Source of the DNA: JAZDLC01 sp043802345
GTDB taxonomy: Bacteria; Planctomycetota; B15-G4; JADJEK01
Assembly (NCBI GenBank): GCA_043802345.1
Contig: JAZDLC010000079.1
Location: forward strand, 1-7,051
Direction of reading: 5' to 3'
DNA: 7,051 bases
Shown: positions 6,999 to 7,051 of the stretch, one piece after another
Layout of the letters: each line of letters starts with the position of its first letter
How positions within the stretch are numbered: position 1 is the stretch's first letter
Made by a program: the position numbers and the translations under genes
The notes under the pieces: model-generated
Database searches by the model: none
Told to the model about the DNA's origin: nothing
Seen by the model: the letters and a program-made list of their open reading frames with translations, nothing else

Positions 6999-7051
6999 GG
7001 ACCACCTGGGACTTTGATGGTCTTGCGATCCGCTGGGGATTCGTGTGAGCG

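Larger units (their letters stand above)
6823..7051. other. Right-end region without a supported gene
   Basis: These 229 bases carry the GCGGCC hairpin and the TACTCG array described separately. A plus-strand frame opens at an ATG at 6864 and runs to the window edge for 62 codons, but it lacks a ribosome-binding site, has low-complexity content (SYSYS, SFSYS) created by the repeat, and shows no recognisable domain. I treat the stretch as intergenic. Confidence 0.5.

Noticed and set aside
4744..7005. 753-codon minus-strand open frame antisense to rsgA and the glycosyltransferase
   Set aside because: It is a shadow frame produced by high GC content. It has no recognisable domain and an Arg/Gly/His/Pro-rich translation, and it lies opposite two genes with complete family motifs.
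1..7051. CRISPR array, rRNA genes, insertion sequence, toxin-antitoxin pair or defence system
   Set aside because: There are no spaced direct repeats, no structural RNA signatures, no transposase or nuclease motifs, and no small paired genes. The four complete genes are assigned to known protein families and the fifth, partial one has a recognisable zinc-peptidase motif.

Overview
This window is chromosomal DNA from a GC-rich bacterium: by eye roughly two thirds G+C, with third codon positions dominated by G and C. I cannot place the organism firmly. A full-length RecD2 helicase, a large secreted gluzincin-type protein and Shine-Dalgarno use at only some genes would suit Planctomycetota or another deep-branching GC-rich phylum, but this is a weak inference. 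Nothing here looks like a prophage, plasmid backbone, insertion sequence, CRISPR array or defence island.

Layout. There are two head-to-head gene pairs and then a single gene. On the minus strand an RluD-type pseudouridine synthase (1477-2535) is followed by a secreted HExxH metallopeptidase-like protein (1-1480), whose C-terminus lies beyond the left window edge. Only 22 bases separate the synthase start from the divergent plus-strand pair recD2 (2558-4798) and rsgA (4795-5715). In both pairs the second gene begins with GTG inside a 4-base GTGA overlap with the stop of the first, and each of these GTGs has a good Shine-Dalgarno-like sequence. After 132 non-coding bases comes a family 2 glycosyltransferase (5848-6822). 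The last 229 bases appear non-coding and hold a perfect GC-rich hairpin and a degenerate TACTCG hexamer array interrupted by a second hairpin.

How the genes relate. RluD-type enzymes modify 23S rRNA and RsgA is a late 30S maturation GTPase, so two ribosome-assembly factors lie either side of a DNA repair helicase, with a cell-envelope or extracytoplasmic protein at one end and a sugar transferase at the other. The pairing of recD2 with rsgA, and of the synthase with the peptidase, is best read as translational coupling in compact operons. I see no clear shared pathway.

Most of the window is ordinary housekeeping sequence. The parts most worth a second look are the partial metallopeptidase, the repeat-bearing tail at the right end, and the very short divergent gap with no visible ribosome-binding site for either flanking gene. 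I did not find a convincing new biological system.
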